The notes below the pieces were generated by a model. It was not told where the DNA came from. It worked only from the letters and a program-made list of their open reading frames with translations, and ran no database searches. The position numbers and the translations under genes were made by a program. From Pseudomonas sp. PSB18 (lineage in GTDB: Bacteria; Pseudomonadota; Gammaproteobacteria; Pseudomonadales; Pseudomonadaceae): 64,000 nt of DNA. This document shows positions 24,931 to 33,677 of this stretch, piece after piece (position 1 is the stretch's first letter; each line of letters begins with the position of its first letter). Location: contig NZ_NOIN01000009.1 in NCBI RefSeq assembly GCF_014596565.1, positions 1 through 64,000 of the forward strand, in the 5' to 3' direction.

Positions 24931-25863
24931 ATGGATCGCCCGCGTTTTCGAAGTGCTTTTTTTCACCCGCGTTTCTGGCTGCTATGGTGCGGCCTGGGGC
25001 TGTTGTGGCTGATCGTTCAGTTGCCTTACCCGTTGCTGCTGCGGGTCGGTCGTGTCCTGGGGGCACTGATGTACCGGATGGCCGGCGACCGACGGCGCAT
25101 CGCCAGGCGCAATCTGGAGCTGTGTTTTCCGGAAAAATCCGCGGCGGAACGCAAGCGTCTGCTCAAGGAAAACTTTGCCTCGACCGGTATCGCCTTCTTC
25201 GAAATGGCCATGAGCTGGTGGTGGTCGCGTTCGCGGCTGGCCAGGCTGGCTCATGTCGAAGGCCTGGAGCATCTCAAGCAGGCCCAGCGCGAGGGCAAGG
25301 GCGTGATCCTGATGGCCTTGCATTTCACGACGCTGGAAATCGGCGCGGCCTTGCTCGGCCAGCAGCACACTATTGACGGCATGTACCGGGAGCACAAGAA
25401 TCCGCTGTTCGACTACATCCAGCGCCGGGGCCGTGAACGGCATAACCTCGATTCCCTGGCGGTGGAACGTGAAGATGTGCGTGGCATGCTCAAGTTGCTG
25501 CGCGCCGGCCGGGCGATCTGGTACGCACCGGATCAGGATTACGGCGCCAAGCAAAGCGTGTTCGTGCCATTGTTCGGCATCCAGGCGGCCACGGTGACCG
25601 CCACCAGCAAGTTCGCCCGTCTCGGCAAAGCGTTGGTGGTGCCGTTCGTCCAGGAACGCCTGGCCGATGGCAGCGGCTATCGTCTGGTGATCCAGGCGCC
25701 GTTGGAAGATTTTCCGGGTGAGACCGAGGAAGCCGATTGCATCCGTATCAATCGGTGGGTGGAGCAGTCGGTGAGCGACTGCCCCGAGCAATACCTCTGG
25801 GCCCACCGGCGTTTCAAGAGTCGTCCACCGGGCGCGCCGAAGCTGTACGACAAGCGCGGTTGA
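24931..25863 (+). CDS. lpxL: lipid A biosynthesis acyltransferase (LpxL/HtrB family)
   Basis: 310 residues, inner-membrane anchored by an N-terminal helix (FWLLWCGLGLLWLIVQLPYPLLL). The catalytic H-x4-E motif is HFTTLE in GVILMALHFTTLEIG; MYREHKNPLFD and DQDYGAK are conserved acceptor/donor-site motifs. It adds a secondary lauroyl-type chain to lipid A precursors. The start at 24931 has GGAAG nine bases upstream; MEAV at 24919 is an alternative. Which of the several Pseudomonas paralogues it equals (lpxL1 or lpxL2/htrB) cannot be decided here. Confidence 0.9.
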   Translation: MDRPRFRSAFFHPRFWLLWCGLGLLWLIVQLPYPLLLRVGRVLGALMYRMAGDRRRIARRNLELCFPEKSAAERKRLLKENFASTGIAFFEMAMSWWWSRSRLARLAHVEGLEHLKQAQREGKGVILMALHFTTLEIGAALLGQQHTIDGMYREHKNPLFDYIQRRGRERHNLDSLAVEREDVRGMLKLLRAGRAIWYAPDQDYGAKQSVFVPLFGIQAATVTATSKFARLGKALVVPFVQERLADGSGYRLVIQAPLEDFPGETEEADCIRINRWVEQSVSDCPEQYLWAHRRFKSRPPGAPKLYDKRG

Positions 25864-25899
25864 GCCTGCAGTTCCCATCCATGAGCACGGAGTGTTGCG

Positions 25900-27060
25900 A
25901 TGATCCCAGCTGAACCGGTGACAGGTTTGATTCTTTCCGGCGGCGGGGCTCGGGCGGCGTATCAGGTGGGGGTGTTGGCGGCGATTGCCGAATTGTTGCC
26001 GGACGAGGCGCAGAACCCGTTTCCGGTGATCGTCGGTACCTCGGCCGGGGCGATCAATGCGGTCAGCCTGGCGAGCGGGGCGATGCACTTCAAGACGGCC
26101 ATCGAGCGGTTGACGGCGTTCTGGCGAACGGTGCGCAGCCATCAGGTCATGCGCAGCGACTGGTACGGTGTGCTGGGCCAGGCGACGCGTTTCATCACCC
26201 ACAGCCTGCTGGGCCTGGGGGCCAAGTTGCCGGTGGCGCTGGTCGACAGTTCGCCGTTACGGACGCTGCTGGAGGCGCAATTCCACGCTTCGGGTATCGA
26301 GCAGGCCATTGCAGAGCACCAGTTGCGTGCGGTGGCGGTGACTGCGTTCGGTTATGAGTCCGGCCAGGCCGTGACGTTCTACCAGGGCCGCGGGACCATC
26401 GACGCCTGGTTGCGGCACCGTCGGATCGGCGTGCCGACCGTGCTGTCGGTCGAGCATCTGCTGGCCAGTTCGGCGATTCCCCTGCTGTTCGCGCCGGTCA
26501 AGATCGGTCCGCAGTATTTCGGCGACGGCGCGGTGCGTCAGCCGGCGCCCATCAGCCCGGCGTTACACCTGGGCGCGAATCGGGTGCTGGTCATCGGTGT
26601 CAGCGGCAACCCTCGTGGGCCGGGTGCGGCGGAACCGGTGGCGCGCAGCTACACCGGCCTGCAACCGACTCTGGCACAGATCGGCGGACATATGCTCAAC
26701 AGCACCTTCATTGACAGCCTGGAAAGCGATATCGAGTTGCTTCAGCGCCTGAACGGGTTCAGTCATTTGCTGCCCGACGACGTGCCGGCCCACACCCTGG
26801 GCGCGGCGCCGGTAGACGTGCTGGTGATTTCGCCGAGCCAGCCGATTGATGAAATCGCTGCCCGCCACCGTCAGGAGCTGCCCCGTGCGCTACGGGTTTT
26901 CCTGCGCGGGCCAGGCGCGACCAAGACCAGCGGCGCCAGTGTGTTGAGCTATTTGCTGTTCGAGTCGGGGTATTGCAACGAACTGATCGAGCTGGGTCGC
27001 CAGGATGCCCTGGCCCAGCGCGATGAACTGAGCCGGTTCCTGGGGTTGGCCCGAGGGTGA
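25900..27060 (+). CDS. patatin-like phospholipase
   Basis: 386 residues, no signal peptide. Oxyanion-hole motif SGGGARAAYQVG, nucleophile elbow GTSAGAINAV (Ser) and the catalytic Asp in GDGAVRQ define the patatin Ser-Asp dyad hydrolases. It probably cleaves acyl chains from phospholipids in the cytoplasm or at the inner membrane. It lies 36 bases after lpxL on the same strand and may share its transcript. Confidence 0.92.
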   Translation: MIPAEPVTGLILSGGGARAAYQVGVLAAIAELLPDEAQNPFPVIVGTSAGAINAVSLASGAMHFKTAIERLTAFWRTVRSHQVMRSDWYGVLGQATRFITHSLLGLGAKLPVALVDSSPLRTLLEAQFHASGIEQAIAEHQLRAVAVTAFGYESGQAVTFYQGRGTIDAWLRHRRIGVPTVLSVEHLLASSAIPLLFAPVKIGPQYFGDGAVRQPAPISPALHLGANRVLVIGVSGNPRGPGAAEPVARSYTGLQPTLAQIGGHMLNSTFIDSLESDIELLQRLNGFSHLLPDDVPAHTLGAAPVDVLVISPSQPIDEIAARHRQELPRALRVFLRGPGATKTSGASVLSYLLFESGYCNELIELGRQDALAQRDELSRFLGLARG

Positions 27061-27078
27061 TGCAAGCCGATCCAGTGC

Positions 27079-27243
27079 CATCGCGAGCAGGCTCGCTCCC
27101 ACAAGGGGTCTACATGGCGAGCGCGAAATCTCAACCCACCCCCATAACCCCTGTGGGAGCCGAGCTTGCTCGCGATGACGGTGGTACATCCAGCACCTAC
27201 TTGGCCTGATCCACCGCTATCGCGAGCAAGCTCGGCTCCCACA
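27079..27243. repeat. cluster of three REP units
   Basis: Alternating orientation: 27079-27103, 27151-27177 and 27215-27243. The second and third are a variant with an extra C (GGGAGCCGAGCTTGCTC). They fill the 215-base gap between convergent patatin and tsx-like genes, where they may also terminate transcription. Confidence 0.88.
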
Positions 27244-27275
27244 AGAATTCCTGTGTATCCAGGATCAAGGGGGGC

Positions 27276-28061
27276 TCAGAAGTGATACTTCAGCAAGAAG
27301 CTCGTGTTGCTCTGGTTGGTCTTGAACCCTTCGCTGTCTTCGATCCCGTACTTGTTCTTCCAGTAGTCATATTCCACACCCACATACAACTGCTTGGCAC
27401 CCAGGTTCATGGCTTTGCCCAGGTCATATTTGATCTGCGGGTTGATGTGCAGGTTGGCGTGGGAGGTGCCTTTGGCATTGCTGTCGTTGTCCACCACCCA
27501 GTCGATGAAACCGTCAATCAGGATGTCCGACGAGCCCACGGGAATCGTGTACGCCCAGACCGGGGTGATCTGCCAGACGTTGTCGCCAGCCCGTGGGCCT
27601 TCGGTCTGGCGGTTGTAGAAATTCAGCTGGAAGTAATCGAAGCCGGGAATCGCCAGGTCGAAGCCCGGGCCGATCAAGTAGGACTCGTTGTCGCCTTCGC
27701 CAAACTCGTAGGTCATGGCCAGTAGCACGTCCTTGATCGGCCCCGCCTCGAGCTTGCGATCGAAAATCTTGCCGAACGACAGGCGCGGGCTGAATTCGCC
27801 ATAGTAGGTGTTCGGTCCCGACTGACCGTCCTCCTTGCCGTTGTAGAAGATCCGGTCGAGGAAAAAGAAGTTGTCGCCGTATTTCCAGGCATCGGCGTGT
27901 TCGAAGGTCACGGTCTGCTGGATGCGCGGGTTGACCTGGAAATCCTTGCCGTACAGGTAGGTCAGGCTGTTGTTCTGCCATTGGAACAGATCGTCGGCCA
28001 TGACCTGGCCGCAGGCCAGCAAGGATCCTGCGAGTATCAGGCTGGTGCACGTGCATTTCAT
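27276..28061 (-). CDS. Tsx-like nucleoside-specific outer-membrane channel
   Basis: 261 residues from ATG 28061, with a signal peptide (MKCTCTSLILAGSLLACGQVMA) and GGGAG upstream; the longer frame to 28229 is not used. Alternating aromatic beta strands ending in a terminal Phe (SFLLKYHF) are typical of the Tsx/OmpK barrel. Position downstream of the urate genes suggests entry of purine nucleosides or urate across the outer membrane. The specificity is inferred. Confidence 0.82.
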   Translation of the reverse strand: MKCTCTSLILAGSLLACGQVMADDLFQWQNNSLTYLYGKDFQVNPRIQQTVTFEHADAWKYGDNFFFLDRIFYNGKEDGQSGPNTYYGEFSPRLSFGKIFDRKLEAGPIKDVLLAMTYEFGEGDNESYLIGPGFDLAIPGFDYFQLNFYNRQTEGPRAGDNVWQITPVWAYTIPVGSSDILIDGFIDWVVDNDSNAKGTSHANLHINPQIKYDLGKAMNLGAKQLYVGVEYDYWKNKYGIEDSEGFKTNQSNTSFLLKYHF

Positions 28062-28324
28062 TCGGTTTGCTCCCAAGGTAAGTGGTACCGCTTTTTTTGT
28101 CAGCGCTCTGGTGTGGCGCCTTTTCTCCAGATAAAACATCCGTTCGGTCAGGTTTTTGCTTGTGGCAAATCCTGCTGGTCGAGCCCAGGGGGAAAATTCC
28201 CGAAGGGCTCGTTCAACTGTCTGGAACAATGTTTGGCGAGATGCAGGGAGTGGCTGGCAGGCGACTGGGTCGCCTGCCAGCGGGCAGTACGTGTATCGGG
28301 TTCAGTCAGGTCGGGTAGGGGGAC
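28062..28324. promoter_or_regulatory. puuD to tsx gap with an 11-bp hairpin
   Basis: 263 bases without a gene. An 11-bp stem (28254-28264 with 28270-28280, CTGGCAGGCGA and complement) lies 45 bases after the puuD stop. It lacks a T-run, so it may be a factor-dependent terminator or an mRNA-stability hairpin. The rest presumably carries the promoter for the porin gene. Confidence 0.4.
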
Positions 28325-29626
28325 TCAGTTGGTCTGCGCGCCCTGGGTGATCCACGCGCCGATCAGGTCCCGTTCCTGCTGAGTCATCTGGGTGATGTTG
28401 CCCAGTGGCATGATCTGGGTGGTCACGGCCTGGGCCTGGATACGCGCGGCCTGTTGCTGGATCTGCTGTGGCGTATCGAACATCACCCCGGCCGGTGCCG
28501 CGCTGAACAGCGGACTGGTGGGCTTGGCCGAATGGCAGACCGAGCAGCGTTCCTGAATCACGCTGTGCACCTTCTCGAACGAAGGGCCCTGGGCATAGGC
28601 GGCCTGGGCAGGTGCCGCGGCAGGCTGTGCTGGTGCGGTCTGCGGCTTGGCGCCACCGCCCACGGCGGTTTCCGGCAGCGGCTGGTACTCGATGGCGGCG
28701 GGCGCCTTGGCCACGTCCGGGGCGATGGATGCGGGCTTGGGCCCGGTGACATACGCCAGGCAGATCATCGCCAGGGCGCCGACCGGCAGCGTCCAGGCAA
28801 ACCGGTTGCTGTCGTGGCGGGTGTTGAAGTAGTGACGCACCAGCACCGCCGCCACCGCAATCCCGGCGAGGATCAGCCAGTTGTATTGGCTACCGTAGGT
28901 GCTCGGGAAGTGGTTGCTGATCATGATGAACAGCACCGGCAGGGTGAAGTAGTTGTTGTGGCGCGAGCGCAGCAAGCCCTTGGCCGGCAACGCCGGATCG
29001 GGTGTGCGGTTCTCGGCGATGGCGGCGACCAGCGCACGCTGTGCCGGCATGATGATGCGGAACACGTTGCCGACCATGATTGTGCCGATGACCGCCCCGA
29101 CATGCAGGTACGCACCGCGGCCACTGAATACCTTGCTGAACCCGTAGGCCGCGGCGATCAGCAGCACGAACAGGATCGCGCCGAGCAGGGCGGGGCGCTT
29201 GCCCAGGGCCGAGTCGCAAAGGAAGGAATAGACAAACCAGCCGACGAACAACGAGCCGATGCCCAGGGCGACGCCTTCGGGCCCGCTCAAACTGCTGCCG
29301 GGGGCCAAAAGGTAGATCGTCGGGTTCCAGTAGAACACCACGCACAGCAGCGCGATACCCGACATCCAGGTGAAATAGGCTTCCCACTTGAACCAGTGCA
29401 GGTTGTCGGGCATGGACGGCGGTGCGAGTTTGTATTTTTCCAGGTGGTAGATGCCGCCACCGTGGATGGCCCACAGGTCACCGGCCAGGCCGCTCCTGGG
29501 GTTGACGCGATTGAGGTTGTTTTCCAGCCAGACGAAATAGAACGACGCGCCGATCCAGGCCACGCCAGTGATCATATGAACCCAGCGGATGCTCAGGTTC
29601 AGCCATTCCAGCAAATGTGCTTCCAC
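28325..29626 (-). CDS. puuD: membrane-bound urate oxidase PuuD with C-terminal cytochrome c domain
   Basis: 433 residues, GTG start with GAGAGG upstream. The N-terminal ~300 residues hold about eight membrane helices (first LSIRWVHMITGVAWIGASFYF). After an Ala/Pro-rich linker a cytochrome c domain carries the haem motif CSVCHS. This is the integral-membrane uricase family, which oxidises urate to 5-hydroxyisourate and passes electrons to the respiratory chain instead of making H2O2. It is embedded in the ureide pathway genes, so the role is well supported. Confidence 0.92.
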   Translation of the reverse strand: MEAHLLEWLNLSIRWVHMITGVAWIGASFYFVWLENNLNRVNPRSGLAGDLWAIHGGGIYHLEKYKLAPPSMPDNLHWFKWEAYFTWMSGIALLCVVFYWNPTIYLLAPGSSLSGPEGVALGIGSLFVGWFVYSFLCDSALGKRPALLGAILFVLLIAAAYGFSKVFSGRGAYLHVGAVIGTIMVGNVFRIIMPAQRALVAAIAENRTPDPALPAKGLLRSRHNNYFTLPVLFIMISNHFPSTYGSQYNWLILAGIAVAAVLVRHYFNTRHDSNRFAWTLPVGALAMICLAYVTGPKPASIAPDVAKAPAAIEYQPLPETAVGGGAKPQTAPAQPAAAPAQAAYAQGPSFEKVHSVIQERCSVCHSAKPTSPLFSAAPAGVMFDTPQQIQQQAARIQAQAVTTQIMPLGNITQMTQQERDLIGAWITQGAQTN

Positions 29627-29678
29627 AGTCGTTACCTCTCGCCCGTCACGCTTGTTCTCGCGTGATCGGACGCTTCTC

Positions 29679-30182
29679 TTATTGGTGGGGATCGAGGATC
29701 AACCACTCATCCTCTTCGAAGAAATGCTCATCGCAGTTATTGCCTGTGCCACTGCGATCAACCACCAGGAAGTCATCCCGCTTTTCGATCGTCAGCACCG
29801 GGTGGTGCCAGACGCCGCGATGGTAATTGATGCCCTGCCTGCCGTTGGTGACGAAGGCGCGGACCAAGCCTGATACAGGTGCATCGCCAAGTGGCGCGAC
29901 CACGATCAGAAAGGGGTTGCCGAGCAGCGGAATGAACGCCTGGCTGCCCAGCGGATGGCGCTCCAGCATGCGCACGGTCAACGGCATGTCCAGCGCGTCG
30001 GCGCGGAAGATGCTGATGATTGCCTTATCGTCCGGCGCGGCGGTTTCAACCGTCGCCAGGCGATGGAAGCGCATGGTCGAACCGTTATTGATCATGAAGT
30101 GATCGCTGCCGTCGGTTTCGATCACGTCACCGAAGGGGGCGAAGGCTTCTTTGGTCAAGGGTTCGATCTTGAGTGTGCGCAT
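29679..30182 (-). CDS. allA: ureidoglycolate lyase
   Basis: 167 residues, cupin-like AllA family (EPLTKEAFAPFGDVIETDG at the start, INYHRGVWHHPVL carrying conserved His). It splits ureidoglycolate into glyoxylate and urea, the last step of the pathway. Placed between puuD (52 bases away) and alc; a repeat element separates it from alc. Confidence 0.94.
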   Translation of the reverse strand: MRTLKIEPLTKEAFAPFGDVIETDGSDHFMINNGSTMRFHRLATVETAAPDDKAIISIFRADALDMPLTVRMLERHPLGSQAFIPLLGNPFLIVVAPLGDAPVSGLVRAFVTNGRQGINYHRGVWHHPVLTIEKRDDFLVVDRSGTGNNCDEHFFEEDEWLILDPHQ

Positions 30183-30207
30183 GCTGGTCTTCTTAATCTC
30201 TTGATTT

Positions 30208-30313
30208 GATCGTTCCCATGCTCTGCGTGGGAACGCCTCACCGGACGCTCTGCGTCCGCTTTGTGACGCAGAGCGTCACGGTATGCATTCCCACGCAGAG
30301 CGTGGGGACGATC
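30208..30313. repeat. CGTTCCCACGC-class repeat doublet
   Basis: Facing copies of GATCGTTCCCATGCTCTGCG and its complement flank an inner ACGCTCTGCGTC...GACGCAGAGCGT stem. The whole element can fold into nested hairpins. It occupies nearly the whole alc-allA gap and belongs to a different repeat family from the other REPs here. Confidence 0.85.
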
Positions 30314-30319
30314 ATCGTG

Positions 30320-31315
30320 TCACTTCGCGACCTTACCCAATACCCGCAGGCGACTCACACCCCCATCCGGGAACACATTCAGGCGGATGTGGGTAATTGG
30401 CCCCAGGGCCTTGATCTGCTCGGCGAACGTGTGTTCGGCGTGCATTTCCAGTTTCTGGCTCGGCAGCAGCTCGCGCCAGAACAGTGACTGGGTTTCGATC
30501 TGGCTGTCGGTGCCGCCCTTGACGAAGGCGCCCTGGATCGAGCAGCTGTCGGGGTAGTTGCCCTTGAAGTGCAGGGTGTCGACGATGACTTTCTCGACTT
30601 CGCCGGCATGGCCCAGGGCGACGATGACCCAGTCGTTGCCTGGCGTACGGCGCCGGGCGGTTTCCCAGCCGTCGCCCATGTTGACGCCACGGCCCGGGTT
30701 GAGGATGTTGCTCATGCGCCCGAAGTGCTCGTCGGAGCAAGCCAGGGCGCGACCGCCGTTGAGGGCGGCGGCCAGGTCGATCTGTTCGTTGTCGCCGACG
30801 GCCGACCAGTCGCGATACGGAATGCCGTAGACCCGCAACCGGGCCACGCCGCCATCAGGGTAGATGTTGAAGCGCAGGTGGCTGAAGGCCTGGTCGTTGC
30901 TGATTTCGTGATAGTGGTGGCTGTTTCCTTGCAGCTCGACGGCAGACAGCACTTCGGTCCACTGGGTGTTGTCGTCCGGCTCGCCTTCGGCCAGGAAGCA
31001 GGCTTCCAGGGACGCCGACGGTGGGTAGTTGCCGGTGAAGAATGAAGTGTCGATGTCCACGCCCTTGATCGAACCCGGTACACCCAGGCGGATCACTGCG
31101 CTGTCGTAGCCTTCGAAGCGCTTGCGACGCGACTCCCAGCCGTCCATCCATTTGCCGTTGTCATCGAACACGCCTTCCTTCCACACGGCCGGTGTGGGTT
31201 GGAACAGGCGGTTGGCGTCGGCGAACCAGTCATCGGTGACGGAGATGATCTTTGTGCCGAGACGGGCGTCGGCCAGGTTGACGAACTTCTCGAAAGGTAC
31301 GGCGTAAGCTTTCAT
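30320..31315 (-). CDS. alc: allantoicase
   Basis: 331 residues, two tandem allantoicase (jelly-roll) repeats, the first around WMDGWESRRKRFEGYDSAVI and the second around MGDGWETARRRTPGNDWVIV. It hydrolyses allantoate to ureidoglycolate and urea. Downstream of uraD with a 64-base gap. Confidence 0.96.
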   Translation of the reverse strand: MKAYAVPFEKFVNLADARLGTKIISVTDDWFADANRLFQPTPAVWKEGVFDDNGKWMDGWESRRKRFEGYDSAVIRLGVPGSIKGVDIDTSFFTGNYPPSASLEACFLAEGEPDDNTQWTEVLSAVELQGNSHHYHEISNDQAFSHLRFNIYPDGGVARLRVYGIPYRDWSAVGDNEQIDLAAALNGGRALACSDEHFGRMSNILNPGRGVNMGDGWETARRRTPGNDWVIVALGHAGEVEKVIVDTLHFKGNYPDSCSIQGAFVKGGTDSQIETQSLFWRELLPSQKLEMHAEHTFAEQIKALGPITHIRLNVFPDGGVSRLRVLGKVAK

Positions 31316-31379
31316 TCTTCTTGTCTGCCTTTAAATAAGTTGGCTGGGGATGCTTGCTGGCCTGGACTCAGGCTGCTCG

Positions 31380-31895
31380 CTAAAGGGTCAGTAGTCGGAA
31401 CAACGCGATCTTGTTGATCTCCGCCAGTGCGCACTTGAACTCGGTGTCCACCGGGTTATGGATGCGGGTTTCGAATGCCGCGAGGATCTGATGCCGGTTG
31501 CTGCCTTTTACCGCCATGATGAAGGGAAACTCGAACTTGGCCTTGTAGGCGTCGTTCAGCTCGGTGAAGCGCTGGAACTCTTCGGCCGTGCATTGGTGAA
31601 TACCGGCGCCGGCCTGTTCGTTCGTGCTGGCTTCGGTCAGTTGGCCCTGGACGGCGGCTTTGCCGGCCAGGTCCGGGTGAGCGTTGATCAGGGCCAGTTG
31701 GCTCGCGTGATCGGCACTCAACAGGATGTCGCTCATGCGCTGGTGCAGGGTTTCGATCTCGTCGATCGACGGGTCCTGGCCGAGGTCGAAGGCTTTCTCG
31801 GCGACCCATGGCGAGTGTTCGTAGATATCGGCGAAGGCGTCGACGAACGCCTCGCGGCTCAAGGTCGACGGCTTGAGGGTCTGGAACGCGGTCAT
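31380..31895 (-). CDS. uraD: OHCU decarboxylase
   Basis: 171 residues. Converts 2-oxo-4-hydroxy-4-carboxy-5-ureidoimidazoline (OHCU) to S-allantoin. Family motifs HPDLAGK and FPFIMAVKG are present. Its start overlaps the puuE stop by four bases (ATGA), showing coupling. Confidence 0.95.
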   Translation of the reverse strand: MTAFQTLKPSTLSREAFVDAFADIYEHSPWVAEKAFDLGQDPSIDEIETLHQRMSDILLSADHASQLALINAHPDLAGKAAVQGQLTEASTNEQAGAGIHQCTAEEFQRFTELNDAYKAKFEFPFIMAVKGSNRHQILAAFETRIHNPVDTEFKCALAEINKIALFRLLTL

Positions 31896-32818
31896 TTCAA
31901 GGCTCCAGGATGCGGATGGGTCTGCTGCCAGTGGCGGGCGATGTCGACGCGACGGCTGAACCAGACCTGCTCATGACCCTTGGCGTACTCGAGGAAACGC
32001 TTGAGGGAGGCGAGGCGGGCCGGACGGCCGATCAGGCGGCAGTGCAGGCCGATGGAAAGCATCTTCGGGGCCTCGGCGCCTTCGGCATACAACACATCGA
32101 AGGCATCCTTGAGGTATTGGAAGAAGTCGTCGCCGTTGTTGAACCCCTGCACCTGGGTGAAGCGCATGTCGTTGGTATCGAGGGTGTACGGGATCACCAG
32201 GTGCGGCTTGCCGTTGGGGGTGTTCGGTTCCCAGTAGGGCAGATCGTCGTCGTAGGTGTCGCTGTCGTAGAGGAAACCGCCTTCTTCCATCACCAGCCGC
32301 CGGGTGTTGGGGCCGGTGCGGCCGGTGTACCAGCCCAGTGGGCGTTCGCCGGTGATTTCGGTGAGGATGCGGATCGCTTCGAGCATGTGCTCGCGTTCCT
32401 GGGCTTCATCCATGTACTGGTAGTCGATCCAGCGATAGCCGTGGCTGCAGATTTCATGACCGGCGGCGACCATGGCACGGATCACGTCCGGATGACGCTG
32501 TGCGGCCATGGCCACGGCGAAGATGGTCAGCGGAATATCGAATTCCTTGAACAGCTTGAGAATCCGCCATACCCCCGCGCGGCTGCCATACTCGTACAGC
32601 GATTCCATGCTCATGTTGCGCTCGCCCTGCAGCGGTTGCGCCGCGACCATTTCCGAAAGGAACGCTTCGGACTCCTTGTCGCCGTGCAGGATGTTGCGCT
32701 CGCCACCTTCTTCGTAGTTGAGCACGAAGGACAGGGCGATGCGGGCGTTGCCCGGCCAGTGGGGATGGGGAGGGTTACTGCCGTAACCGATCAGGTCGCG
32801 TGGGTAGTCAGCGCTCAC
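31892..32818 (-). CDS. puuE: cofactor-independent allantoinase PuuE
   Basis: 308 residues from GTG 32818 with GGAAG upstream, the length I recall for the P. fluorescens enzyme. The longer frame to 32872 is rejected. NodB/polysaccharide-deacetylase fold: GHEICSHGYRWIDY carries metal-like His residues, and TGRTGPNTRRL is conserved. It hydrolyses allantoin to allantoate. First gene of the minus-strand ureide operon, downstream of the TTGTATACAA sites. Confidence 0.95.
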   Translation of the reverse strand: MSADYPRDLIGYGSNPPHPHWPGNARIALSFVLNYEEGGERNILHGDKESEAFLSEMVAAQPLQGERNMSMESLYEYGSRAGVWRILKLFKEFDIPLTIFAVAMAAQRHPDVIRAMVAAGHEICSHGYRWIDYQYMDEAQEREHMLEAIRILTEITGERPLGWYTGRTGPNTRRLVMEEGGFLYDSDTYDDDLPYWEPNTPNGKPHLVIPYTLDTNDMRFTQVQGFNNGDDFFQYLKDAFDVLYAEGAEAPKMLSIGLHCRLIGRPARLASLKRFLEYAKGHEQVWFSRRVDIARHWQQTHPHPGALK

Positions 32819-33230
32819 TGCAGTCTTCCTTCTTGTTCGTACCATGTAGGTGGCGCCCGGGCGATGAAGCAAAAGCTGGCGTCACGACGATGGGTTAATT
32901 GTATACAACTTTATGGGCGATTTGTAAGCCTGATTTTTTGCATTTTTCACCGTACCCCTGGCTGCCCTACACTGCAAGAAATCTGCCGGGTTGGTCAATT
33001 AATCATTGGAGGAGCCGTGTATCCTTTGGTTTGGCCCGAACCCCGAGCTTAAGAACGTGCGGGCAAAGGGCGCGGCAGATGTGTGTTTTTTATTGTGTAC
33101 AATTTCTATTTAAAATGTCTTAATTTGCACATCGCCGCGGCGTTTCATGCTCTGAAACGGTGCGGCTTGTCTTTCAACTGATTCAGGAGGCGTCGGGCCG
33201 GACTGCCCTGCAGCGAGGCGCGCACAATCA
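32819..33230. promoter_or_regulatory. divergent control region of the urate/ureide genes with two palindromes
   Basis: 412 bases between divergent puuE and hiuH. Contains TTGTATACAA (perfect palindrome, 32899-32908) and TTGTGTACAA (33093-33102), separated by 194 bases. Such sites suit a FadR-type GntR regulator. The same TTGTATACAA occurs at 41424 before the purine permease. AT-rich patches (TTTTTTGCATTTTT near 32933 and the 33087-33120 stretch) could hold the -10/-35 elements of the two operons. Confidence 0.6.
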
Positions 33231-33584
33231 ATGGGACGTTTGACTACTCACGTTTTGGATGCTGCACATGGCTGCCCGGGCAGTTCGATCAAGGTCGAGC
33301 TGTACCGTGTGGAAGGCCCGCAACTGCACCTCGTCGCCAGCGCGTCGACCAACAGCGATGGCCGTTGCGATGCACCACTGCTGCAAGGGGAGGACTACCG
33401 TTCGGGGGTCTATCAGTTGCAGTTCCACGCCGGCGATTACTACCGTGCCCGGGGTGTGCAATTGCCCGATCCGGCCTTCCTCGATGTGGTGGTGCTGCGC
33501 TTCGGAATCTCGGCCGAGCAGGAGCACTATCACGTGCCCCTGCTGATTTCGCCCTACGCCTATTCAACCTATCGCGGCAGCTGA
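33231..33584 (+). CDS. hiuH: 5-hydroxyisourate hydrolase (transthyretin-like)
   Basis: 117 residues. The TTHVLDAAHGCPG start, internal Arg and C-terminal YRGS tetrapeptide are the hallmark motifs separating HIU hydrolase from transthyretin. It hydrolyses the PuuD product to OHCU. Divergent from the rest of the pathway and followed by a strong terminator. Confidence 0.97.
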   Translation: MGRLTTHVLDAAHGCPGSSIKVELYRVEGPQLHLVASASTNSDGRCDAPLLQGEDYRSGVYQLQFHAGDYYRARGVQLPDPAFLDVVVLRFGISAEQEHYHVPLLISPYAYSTYRGS

Positions 33585-33640
33585 CCCCAAGCAGCCGCCT
33601 GCTCCTGGAAGTGCCTGCGCATGGCGCTTCTCTGGTTTTT

Positions 33641-33667
33641 GCCCGCTCACACTGCGGGCTTTTTTTT
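33641..33667 (+). terminator. rho-independent terminator after hiuH
   Basis: GCCCGC (33641-33646), loop TCACACT, GCGGGC (33654-33659), then eight T. Confidence 0.9.
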
Positions 33668-33677
33668 GCTTGCCCAT

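Noticed and set aside
27079..27243. Three repeats read as a CRISPR or tandem array
   Set aside because: Units alternate in orientation and match the dispersed REP family.
28454..29665. 403-codon open frame antisense to puuD
   Set aside because: High-GC shadow: composition is Gly/Arg/Ala/Gln rich, no domain or ribosome site, and it lies fully opposite a convincing gene.
31910..33052. 380-codon open frame antisense to puuE and its promoter
   Set aside because: Shadow of puuE; the same GC-skewed composition and no recognisable motifs.
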